Origin: an uncultured Collinsella sp.
GTDB taxonomy: Bacteria > Actinomycetota > Coriobacteriia > Coriobacteriales > Coriobacteriaceae
Direction of reading: 5' to 3'
Assembly: GCA_902491915.1 (NCBI GenBank)
Contig: CABUJL010000106.1
Coordinates: forward strand, 1 to 6,090
Length of the DNA: 6,090 nucleotides
The stretch's first letter is position 1. Each line of letters opens with the position of its first letter. The translations under genes and the position numbers were made by a program. A model generated the notes under the pieces. The model was not told where the DNA came from. It saw only the letters and a list, made by a program, of their open reading frames with translations, and did not search any database. This document shows, one piece after another, positions 1-4,707 of this stretch.

Positions 1-415
1 CGAGCGTCATGGCCAGAGAGGCGCCCATGACGTTGATGACGTCGAAAGGGTTGACCTGGTCGGCGACGAGCGAGGTGGCGACGATGTGCACCTCGTTGCG
101 GAAGCCGTCCGGGAAGCTAGGGCGGATCGGGCGGTCGATCATACGAGCCGTGAGCGTGGCCTTCTCGCTGGGACGGCCCTCACGCTTGAGGTAGCCACCC
201 GGGATACGGCCGGCAGCGTACATCTTCTCGTTGAAGTCGACGGTCAGCGGGAAGAAGTCGTAATTCTTGCGCTCCTTGGAGACGACCACGGTGTCGAGCA
301 TCGTGGTGTCGCCCTGCTTGACCAGACAAGCGCCGGTGGCCTGCTTGGCAAGCTCGCCGGACTCAAAGGTGTAGGTCTTGCCATACAGCTCAAAGGTCTT
401 GGATACGAGTGTCAT
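1..415 (-). CDS. pnp: Polyribonucleotide nucleotidyltransferase (PNPase), N-terminal part, cut by window edge
   Basis: PNPase is a phosphorolytic 3'-to-5' exoribonuclease that degrades mRNA and takes part in RNA quality control, commonly with an RNase E or RNase J-type degradosome. The ATG is at 415-413 and 138 codons are visible. The protein begins MTLVSKTFELYGKTYTFESG, and the start of the first RNase PH domain follows. Recognisable PNPase segments are the QATGACLVKQGDTTMLDTVV stretch (about residues 30-49), PLTVDFNEKMYAAGRIPGGY (about 61-80), the REGRPSE segment, and the RMIDRPIRPSFPDGFRNEV region (about 97-115). The family is usually around 700 residues or more, so most of the gene, including the second PH domain and the KH and S1 domains, lies outside the window. 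The start is supported by AAAGGAG four bases upstream. It follows rpsO on the same strand, a classic rpsO-pnp order, but here a terminator-like hairpin separates the two. Confidence 0.96.
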   Translation of the reverse strand, partial: MTLVSKTFELYGKTYTFESGELAKQATGACLVKQGDTTMLDTVVVSKERKNYDFFPLTVDFNEKMYAAGRIPGGYLKREGRPSEKATLTARMIDRPIRPSFPDGFRNEVHIVATSLVADQVNPFDVINVMGASLAMTL

Positions 416-419
416 TGTT

Positions 420-426
420 CTCCTTT
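420..426 (-). promoter_or_regulatory. pnp ribosome binding site
   Basis: AAAGGAG on the minus strand, followed by AACA and the pnp ATG at 415. The four-base spacing is on the short side. The site begins only two bases after the base of the hairpin at 429-451, so that hairpin could influence ribosome access. Confidence 0.85.
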
Positions 427-428
427 AC

Positions 429-451
429 CCCACAGGCCCCTTGCCTGCGGG
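429..451 (-). promoter_or_regulatory. Hairpin directly upstream of the pnp SD
   Basis: On the minus strand CCCGCAGGC pairs with GCCTGTGGG around a loop AAGGG. This is a nine-base-pair stem with one G-U pair, ending two bases before the SD. No U-tract follows, so it is not a terminator. In enterobacteria the pnp leader forms an RNase III-processed structure through which PNPase represses itself. A similar role here is only inference, and nine pairs is short for RNase III. Confidence 0.5.
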
Positions 452-464
452 CTTCTCATGTGAC

Positions 465-483
465 GCGGGCCCCCTGCCCCCGC
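465..483 (-). promoter_or_regulatory. G-rich hairpin in pnp leader
   Basis: On the minus strand GCGGG can pair with CCCGC (five pairs) around a nine-base G-rich loop that contains two runs of five G interrupted by CA. The same GCGGG could instead pair with the CCCGC at 451-447, which would break the SD-proximal hairpin at 429-451. The pairing is visible in sequence; use in vivo is unknown. Confidence 0.3.
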
Positions 484-510
484 CACGCTTCAGAGCGTGA
501 TTGTTCACGC
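484..510 (-). promoter_or_regulatory. Two mutually exclusive hairpins in pnp leader
   Basis: Reading the minus strand, GCGTGA (510-505) can pair with TCACGC (500-495) around loop ACAA. Alternatively CACGC (499-495) can pair with GCGTG (488-484) around loop TCTGAA. The middle segment is shared, so only one can form at a time. The first has six pairs and a tetraloop and looks stronger. This lies between the rpsO terminator and the pnp start, where an attenuation-like leader is possible but unproven. Confidence 0.35.
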
Positions 511-515
511 CCTTA

Positions 516-550
516 CACAAAAAGAGCGCCCCGCTGCGCAGGACGCTCTT
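516..550 (-). terminator. Intrinsic terminator after rpsO
   Basis: On the minus strand AAGAGCGTCCTG pairs with CGGGGCGCTCTT around loop CGCAG. This is a twelve-base-pair stem with two G-U pairs, running into TTTTTGTG. It starts 15 bases after the rpsO stop codon. The GC-rich stem plus U-tract is a textbook rho-independent terminator for the minus strand. It implies that rpsO and pnp are at least partly separate transcripts, or that pnp is fed by read-through. Confidence 0.85.
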
Positions 551-565
551 AGCATGTACAAATCC

Positions 566-844
566 TTACTGGATGTTGTCGCGGATGCCCAGAGCCTTGA
601 TGAGCTCACGGTACTCGACGATGTCGTTCTTCTTGATGTAGGAGAGAAGACGACGACGACGGCCAACGAGCATGAGCAGGCCACGACGGGTGTGGAAGTC
701 CTTCTGGTGGGACTTCATGTGCTCGGTCAGCTCCTTGATGCGCTCGGACAGGATGGCGACCTGAACCTTGGGGTTACCGGTATCGACCGGGGAGTTACCG
801 AACTGGGCGGTCAGCTCCGCCTTGCGCTCTTTGGAAACAGTCAT
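566..844 (-). CDS. rpsO: 30S ribosomal protein S15 (uS15)
   Basis: S15 is a primary binding protein of the central domain of 16S rRNA and is needed for platform assembly; it also contacts 23S rRNA. The protein has 92 residues, close to the usual 88-90. The family signature is clear: TGNPKVQVAILSERIKELTE (residues 22-41), HMKSHQKDFHTRRGLLMLV (42-60) with the rRNA-binding H-x-K-x-H-x-K-D-x-H-x-R-R pattern, then GRRRRLLSYIK (61-71). It ends IKALGIRDNIQ. The frame stays open 32 codons further upstream to 940, but that stretch resembles no S15. AAAGGTG at 856-850, five bases before the ATG at 844, fixes the start. The gene lies alone between a leader with potential hairpins and a strong terminator. 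S15 represses its own mRNA in several bacterial groups. Confidence 0.98.
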   Translation of the reverse strand: MTVSKERKAELTAQFGNSPVDTGNPKVQVAILSERIKELTEHMKSHQKDFHTRRGLLMLVGRRRRLLSYIKKNDIVEYRELIKALGIRDNIQ

Positions 845-982
845 TGTTTCACCTTTCGTTTCGCGTCGCCAGCGGGCGACTCTATTCGCCTCGGACTGGG
901 AAGCCGCCGGTGGAGCGAGCATCCAAGGTCGAGGTACCAACAGGTCGGTATGTTACCACAAGCGGAGCACACCTGCGCATCA
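845..982 (-). promoter_or_regulatory. rpsO leader region with candidate S15 autoregulatory structure
   Basis: This is the 138-base gap between the recO stop and the rpsO ATG. It holds the rpsO SD (AAAGGTG, 856-850). Just upstream is a perfect six-pair hairpin with a CGCT tetraloop, GTCGCC/GGCGAC (880-865). Further upstream CCTCG (934-930) can pair with CGAGG (893-889), enclosing 36 bases. Next comes a six-pair hairpin with one G-U pair at 950-935 (TACCGA/TTGGTA). S15 leader RNAs in different phyla vary in sequence but typically present a junction or a GU/GC element near the start codon. I infer this leader may do so; I do not recognise a named motif. No intrinsic terminator is evident after recO. 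Confidence 0.45.
950..958 (-). promoter_or_regulatory. Possible extended -10 for rpsO
   Basis: The minus strand reads TGGTAACAT, a TGn extension plus a hexamer matching TATAAT at four of six positions, about 100 bases before the rpsO start. I cannot find a convincing -35 at 16-18 bases upstream, and the site overlaps by one base the hairpin at 935-950. A separate rpsO promoter is plausible biologically, but this site is weak evidence for it. Confidence 0.2.
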
Positions 983-1732
983 TCACCGACCCAACATGAA
1001 TTCCATCGCACGGAGCCGCTGATCGGTGTGCGTGGCGGCCCAAACATGCGAAAGCCCCAGCAAAAAAGCCGCCGTATGCGGATCGATTCGCTCGGCCATG
1101 AGTTCATCGAACGTCATGGACATGAGGGCGCGCAGCCATGCGACCTCGCCGACCGATACCAACTCGGCGCCAGGCACGCTCGAGGCGCACGACCCGCACA
1201 GAAGCCCGCCGGCTTGGGCCGAGAAATACGACAGCATAGGGTCTCCGCACAGAACGCATGCCGAGAAATCGGGTCGGTAACCAACATGCGACAGCAGTTT
1301 AAAGACAAAAGCCGCCACGAGCAGGTCCATATGTGCCGAGTCGAACCCGCTGCCGACAAGCGTGAGCGCCCGCTGCGTGATGGCAAAGGTAAATGGATCC
1401 TCGGCATCCTCGAACGAGCACACGCGCGCAACCTCGGCAATCGCGCTGGCGGCACAGGTCGTCTCGTAGTCAGGAGCAGCACCGAGCGGCGCCTCCATAA
1501 GCTCCGCCTGAGAAACCACGTCGAGCGACCGCCCATGCGCGAGCAGTATATCGACGGTACAGAAAAGCTCGCAGCGGGCTGCAAGGCGACCGCCAGGCTT
1601 ACGTGCGCCCTTGGCCACGGCACGCACCTGCCGCCCCCGCTCATCGAGCATCGTCAAGATCAGGTCGGTTTCCTTGAGCTTCGTCTTGTCGAGGACGAGC
1701 ACTTTTGTGCGATATGTGCGAGAGCCAGCCAT
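983..1732 (-). CDS. recO: DNA repair protein RecO
   Basis: RecO acts in the RecFOR pathway. It binds SSB and single-stranded DNA, anneals complementary strands, and with RecR helps load RecA on gaps. The protein has 249 residues, normal for the family. The N-terminal OB-fold begins with the YRTKVLVLDKTKLKETDLIL segment (residues 7-26) and has the conserved KGARKPGGR loop (41-49). A helical domain follows. A zinc-finger-like pair, CVLC (159-162) and CGSC (179-182), is intact, as in many Gram-positive RecO proteins. The ATG at 1732 lies 12 bases after the era stop. No good SD is visible there; instead a perfect inverted repeat (1734-1759) abuts the start, so translation probably depends on coupling to era. 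The stop TGA is followed directly by a second TGA in frame. Confidence 0.93.
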   Translation of the reverse strand: MAGSRTYRTKVLVLDKTKLKETDLILTMLDERGRQVRAVAKGARKPGGRLAARCELFCTVDILLAHGRSLDVVSQAELMEAPLGAAPDYETTCAASAIAEVARVCSFEDAEDPFTFAITQRALTLVGSGFDSAHMDLLVAAFVFKLLSHVGYRPDFSACVLCGDPMLSYFSAQAGGLLCGSCASSVPGAELVSVGEVAWLRALMSMTFDELMAERIDPHTAAFLLGLSHVWAATHTDQRLRAMEFMLGR

Positions 1733-1733
1733 G

Positions 1734-1759
1734 AACGCCGAGGCTTAATCTTCGGCGTT
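1734..1759 (-). repeat. Perfect inverted repeat at the era/recO junction
   Basis: On the minus strand AACGCCGA is followed by a ten-base spacer and then TCGGCGTT, an exact eight-base inverted repeat. The 5' arm is in the last codons of era, the TAA stop is in the loop, and the 3' arm ends one base before the recO ATG. There is no U-tract, so it does not look like a terminator. It could block recO initiation until ribosomes terminating on era melt it. Confidence 0.6.
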
Positions 1760-2815
1760 ATAGCCAAAGCGGCGGATCTGCGCCTCGTCATCGCGCCAGC
1801 CGGCCTTGACCTTCACGTCGAGCTCCAAAAAGACCTGGGTGCCAAAGATACGCTCAAGGTCACGACGGGCATCGATGCCGATATGCTTGATCATCTCGCC
1901 GCCCTTGCCGATGATGATGCCCTTCTGCCCCTCGCGCTCGACGTAAATCGTGGCGTGCACGCGCAGGACCTTCTTAGTCTGCTCGAGCGCGTCACAGATG
2001 ACGCCCACGGAGTGAGGGATCTCGTCGCGGGTGCGACGCAGAACCTTCTCACGCACAAACTCGGCCACGAGGGTCTCGTCGGACGCGTCGGTGCCCATGT
2101 CCTCGGGGAACCAGCGCGGGCCCTCGGGCAAGAAGTGAGCGACGGTCTCGATAAACGCATCGACGTTGAAGTTCTTGACCGACGACGTCACGATCTCATC
2201 GTCGTATTCCATAAGCTCGTGAGCGGCCTTGAGCTGCTCCATGACCTGTGCGGGATCGGCCTCGTCGGCCTTCGTGAGCACCAGGACCTTTTTGGAGCGG
2301 GCATTCTTGACGCGCTCGGCGACCCAGGCGTCCCCCCTGCCAATCGGCTTGGTGGCGTCGATCAAAAACGCGACGACGTCTACGTCATTGAGCTCAAACA
2401 GGGCGCTCTTGTTGAGCTCGGAGCCCAAGCCGTCCTTGGGCTTGTGGATACCCGGCGTGTCAACGAAGACCAGCTGGTAACCGGGGCGGTTGACCACGGC
2501 ACGCATGCGGCGGCGGGTCGTCTGGGCCACCGGAGAGGTGATGGCGACCTTCTTGCCGTAACAGGCGTTGAGCAGCGTTGACTTGCCGGCATTAGGGCGA
2601 CCGACCAGGGCCACAAAGCCGCTGCGGAAACCGGGTTCCACGTCACCAAAGCCCGCGAGGGTCTCGCCCTCGTCGCACAGGGCATCGAGTTCCTCGTCGC
2701 TCATACCCTCAAACGGGTCGAACTCCTCGACCTCGTCAAACGAATCGGCACCTTCACCCTCGTCCAGGACCTCGTCATCCAAAACCTCATCGGTAGGCTG
2801 CATATTGTCGGACAT
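1745..2815 (-). CDS. era: GTPase Era, with an acidic N-terminal extension
   Basis: Era binds near the 3' end of 16S rRNA and promotes 30S maturation in a GTP-dependent way. The protein has 356 residues against about 300 for typical Era. The G domain has G1 GRPNAGKS (72-79), the G2 region around QTTRRR (98-103), G3 DTPG (119-122), G4 TKAD (181-184, with Thr in place of the usual Asn) and a G5-like SSVK (211-214). The C-terminal type II KH domain has IIGKGGEMIKHIG (301-313) with the GKGG loop, and the tail ends IRRFGYNAED. The first 60 or so residues are rich in Asp and Glu and outside the family core. An internal Met at 38 (codon 2704-2702) is a possible alternative start, but AAAGGGA five bases upstream of 2815 favours the long form. 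It follows dgkA by 12 bases and precedes recO by 12. Confidence 0.96.
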   Translation of the reverse strand: MSDNMQPTDEVLDDEVLDEGEGADSFDEVEEFDPFEGMSDEELDALCDEGETLAGFGDVEPGFRSGFVALVGRPNAGKSTLLNACYGKKVAITSPVAQTTRRRMRAVVNRPGYQLVFVDTPGIHKPKDGLGSELNKSALFELNDVDVVAFLIDATKPIGRGDAWVAERVKNARSKKVLVLTKADEADPAQVMEQLKAAHELMEYDDEIVTSSVKNFNVDAFIETVAHFLPEGPRWFPEDMGTDASDETLVAEFVREKVLRRTRDEIPHSVGVICDALEQTKKVLRVHATIYVEREGQKGIIIGKGGEMIKHIGIDARRDLERIFGTQVFLELDVKVKAGWRDDEAQIRRFGYNAED

Positions 2816-2820
2816 GGGAA

Positions 2821-2827
2821 TCCCTTT
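2821..2827 (-). promoter_or_regulatory. era ribosome binding site, directly after the dgkA stop
   Basis: The minus strand reads TAG (dgkA stop), then AAAGGGA, then TTCCC, then the era ATG. Spacing of five bases is good and supports the long Era form. GGGA and TCCC are complementary but too close together to form a stable hairpin. Confidence 0.75.
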
Positions 2828-3205
2828 CTAAATAAAGTCGAGCGCGTGGGCAAAGACAAGCAAGCCCACGATCGCGGCGGTAATGGAAAGAACGTATACA
2901 GAGGCAGCGGCGATATCCTTCGCGCGCTTGGCCAGCGGATGCAGCTCCTGGGTCGCCAGGTCGACAATCGCCTCCATGGCGGTATTGCACAGCTCGCCGT
3001 GAATCACCAGGCCGCAGCAGATGATGACCGTAGCCCACTCGGCAATATCGAGCCCCACGATGCAGCCGGCAATGACGGTGCACACGCCCGCCACGAGCAT
3101 GACCTTGATATTGCGCTCGGTCTTGACGGCGGTGACGAAGCCCTCCATAGCGTATGAGAACGACTTTAAAAAGGACGGATGGTCCTTGTTCGATCCGGGA
3201 ATCAT
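2828..3205 (-). CDS. dgkA: Diacylglycerol kinase / undecaprenol kinase family membrane protein
   Basis: This is a small integral membrane kinase of the prokaryotic DgkA family. In Gram-positive bacteria these proteins mainly phosphorylate undecaprenol, feeding the lipid carrier for cell-wall synthesis, so udpK may be the better name. The protein has 125 residues, normal size. A short cytoplasmic N-terminus ends in KTERNIK (28-34). Hydrophobic segments lie at about 35-52, 56-70 and 104-122. The signature between the second and third segments is intact: ELCNTAMEAIVD (71-82), with the catalytic-region Glu and Asn, then HPLAKRAKDIAAASV (89-103). The ATG at 3205 follows AGGAG at 3216-3212 with six-base spacing, and the ybeY stop codon lies within that SD. 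Its place between ybeY and era matches the Firmicutes-type operon. Substrate choice cannot be settled from sequence alone. Confidence 0.9.
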   Translation of the reverse strand: MIPGSNKDHPSFLKSFSYAMEGFVTAVKTERNIKVMLVAGVCTVIAGCIVGLDIAEWATVIICCGLVIHGELCNTAMEAIVDLATQELHPLAKRAKDIAAASVYVLSITAAIVGLLVFAHALDFI

Positions 3206-3211
3206 AGACGG

Positions 3212-3217
3212 CTCCTA
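3212..3217 (-). promoter_or_regulatory. dgkA ribosome binding site containing the ybeY stop
   Basis: The minus strand reads TAGGAG, where TAG is the ybeY stop and AGGAG the SD, then CCGTCT and the dgkA ATG. A ribosome terminating on ybeY sits on the SD, which favours re-initiation. Confidence 0.75.
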
Positions 3218-3724
3218 GTCGTGGGCATGATTGGTTATGGGGCCGACGTGGACCAGCTTGGGGTCCTCGCCGCGCTCGAGCGCCAGGTCGCGCAGAATGG
3301 CATCCTCACGTGCCTCCATGACCTCGGCCTCGTCGTCCTCGATGTGGTCATAGCCCAGCAGGTGCAACATGCCGTGAACAAGCATCAGCCGGCACTCGTC
3401 GGCGGGACTGTTACCAAAACCGGGGGCCTGGCGGGCAATGACCTGCGGGGCCAGGATAATATCGCCGAGCTCGAGCGTCTCGTCGGCGGGAATATCCTCG
3501 TCAAAGGCCGAGTCGCATTCAAACGAAAGCACGTCGGTCGTGCGATCGATGCCACGCCACTCAAGATTGAGCTCGTGCATCTCGTCCTCATCGACATACG
3601 AAAGGGAAATCTCGACCTCACGCTCAACGCCCTCGGCGGTAAGCACAACTCCGCAGATGTGCTCCACCTCCTGGGCATCGAGCAGCGTATCGAGCTCGGC
3701 ATCGTTGCTGATCAATACACTCAA
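3215..3724 (-). CDS. ybeY: Endoribonuclease YbeY (rRNA maturation factor), TTG start
   Basis: YbeY is a zinc-dependent endoribonuclease required for 16S rRNA 3'-end maturation and 70S quality control, and it is known to work with Era. The protein has 169 residues, near the usual 150-170. The metal site HGMLHLLGYDH (117-127) has all three His residues (117, 121, 127). Other conserved blocks are LNLEWRGIDRTTDVLSF (52-68), including the conserved Arg at 61, and GDIILAP (87-93). The start is TTG at 3724-3722, overlapping the phoH stop as TTGA. AAAGGAG five bases upstream makes this start convincing, and no ATG near it would give a full-length protein. The C-terminal 25 or so residues after the metal site are charged and variable, as often seen. 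Confidence 0.95.
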   Translation of the reverse strand: MSVLISNDAELDTLLDAQEVEHICGVVLTAEGVEREVEISLSYVDEDEMHELNLEWRGIDRTTDVLSFECDSAFDEDIPADETLELGDIILAPQVIARQAPGFGNSPADECRLMLVHGMLHLLGYDHIEDDEAEVMEAREDAILRDLALERGEDPKLVHVGPITNHAHD

Positions 3725-4707
3725 CGGGACTCCTTTCGATCGTGTGCGCGCTGCTCGCGCGCATCGTCGTATGCATCATAGGCCTCAACGATACGGCCCA
3801 CCAGGGCATGGCGCACCACGTCGGCGCGCTCCAGGTGAGAAAACGTCACATCGTCGACACGGCCCAAAATCTTCTCAACGTCGGCAAGACCGCCGCGACG
3901 ACCCACCAGGTCACGCTGGCTCAGGTCGCCGGTAATCACGAACTTGGAATTAAAACCCAGACGCGTCAGGAACATCTTCATCTGCTCGGGCGTCGTGTTT
4001 TGTGCCTCATCGAGCACCACAAAGGCATCACTCAGCGTTCGACCGCGCATGTAGGCGAGCGGAGCGATCTCGATCACGCCACGCTCCATAAGCTCATCGG
4101 TGCGTTCGCGATCCATCATGTCAAAGAGGGCATCGTAGAGCGGACGCATATACGGGTCGATCTTTTCCTCGAGGGTGCCGGGCAAAAAGCCCAGGTTCTC
4201 CCCTGCCTCGACAACCGGGCGCGTCAGGATCAGGCGGCCCACCTCATGGCGCTTGAGCGCGGCGACGGCAAGCGCCATGGCCAGATAGGTTTTACCGGTA
4301 CCGGCGGGACCGAGGCCAAACGTGATGGTATGCGAGCGGATGGCATCCACATAGCGCTTTTGACCGAGCGTCTTGGGGCGGATGACGCGACCGCGATAGG
4401 ATAGCAGCACGTCATCGCGCAGCGACGAGGCATCATGCTCGCCGTCGCGCAGAACGGCCAGACAGCGCGAGACATCATCGGCAGAAAGCGTGCGCCCGGA
4501 AGCGGCTTCACGAAAGGCGTGTTCGAAAAAACGCGCCACGAGTTCGACCTCGTCCGGATCGCCGCTCACGGCAACGCTGTCACCGCGGGCAACCACATGG
4601 GCGCGCACCAAGTTCTCGAGTGCACGAAGGACGCCATCGCCGGCGCCCAAAACGCGCGAGGGGTCGATACCCTCGGGAACGGTAAGTCTAATCTTCGAGG
4701 CTTCCAT
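3721..4707 (-). CDS. phoH: PhoH family ATPase (PhoH-like protein)
   Basis: This is a cytoplasmic P-loop ATPase of the PhoH/PhoH-like family. The family is widely conserved next to ybeY and is proposed to act in RNA metabolism; its exact reaction is not firmly known. The protein has 328 residues from the chosen start, typical for the family. An N-terminal region of about 110 residues precedes the ATPase domain. Walker A is GPAGTGKT (133-140). Next come LTRPVVEAGE (161-170), LGFLPGTLEEKIDPYMRPLY (172-191), Walker B FVVLDEAQN (229-237) and FVITGDLSQRDL (256-267), all classic PhoH blocks. The frame is open 35 codons further upstream to 4812, but that part lies in mtaB and resembles no PhoH. The ATG at 4707 has GGGAGG at 4716-4711. 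The gene overlaps the end of mtaB by 20 bases and the start of ybeY by two. Confidence 0.95.
   Translation of the reverse strand: MEASKIRLTVPEGIDPSRVLGAGDGVLRALENLVRAHVVARGDSVAVSGDPDEVELVARFFEHAFREAASGRTLSADDVSRCLAVLRDGEHDASSLRDDVLLSYRGRVIRPKTLGQKRYVDAIRSHTITFGLGPAGTGKTYLAMALAVAALKRHEVGRLILTRPVVEAGENLGFLPGTLEEKIDPYMRPLYDALFDMMDRERTDELMERGVIEIAPLAYMRGRTLSDAFVVLDEAQNTTPEQMKMFLTRLGFNSKFVITGDLSQRDLVGRRGGLADVEKILGRVDDVTFSHLERADVVRHALVGRIVEAYDAYDDAREQRAHDRKESR
3730..3736 (-). promoter_or_regulatory. ybeY ribosome binding site deciding a TTG start
   Basis: AAAGGAG on the minus strand, followed by TCCCG and TTG. The strong SD at ideal distance inside the last codons of phoH supports the rare TTG start and the overlap with the phoH TGA. 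Confidence 0.8.

Noticed and set aside
465..481. Possible G-quadruplex in the pnp leader
   Set aside because: Only two long G runs are close together; the next runs are more than 25 bases away or tied up in a hairpin, so a stable quadruplex is not supported.
648..662. Short GAC/CGA trinucleotide run
   Set aside because: It is the Arg-rich GRRRR segment of S15 on the other strand, a normal rRNA-binding patch rather than a repeat element.
845..940. A 32-residue N-terminal extension of S15 starting at 940
   Set aside because: The extension does not resemble S15, and a good SD lies just before the inner ATG at 844.
497..2581. A 694-codon open frame on the plus strand running opposite rpsO, recO and most of era
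   Set aside because: It lies in exact codon register with all three minus-strand genes. It stays open because sense codons TTA, CTA and TCA, the mirror of stops, are rare in this GC-rich DNA. The translation shows no domain, and the opposite strand encodes three clearly conserved proteins.
3179..4404. Plus-strand open frames of 200 and 220 codons opposite ybeY and phoH
   Set aside because: They are also in codon register with the minus-strand genes, have no recognisable motif, and are explained by the same codon bias.
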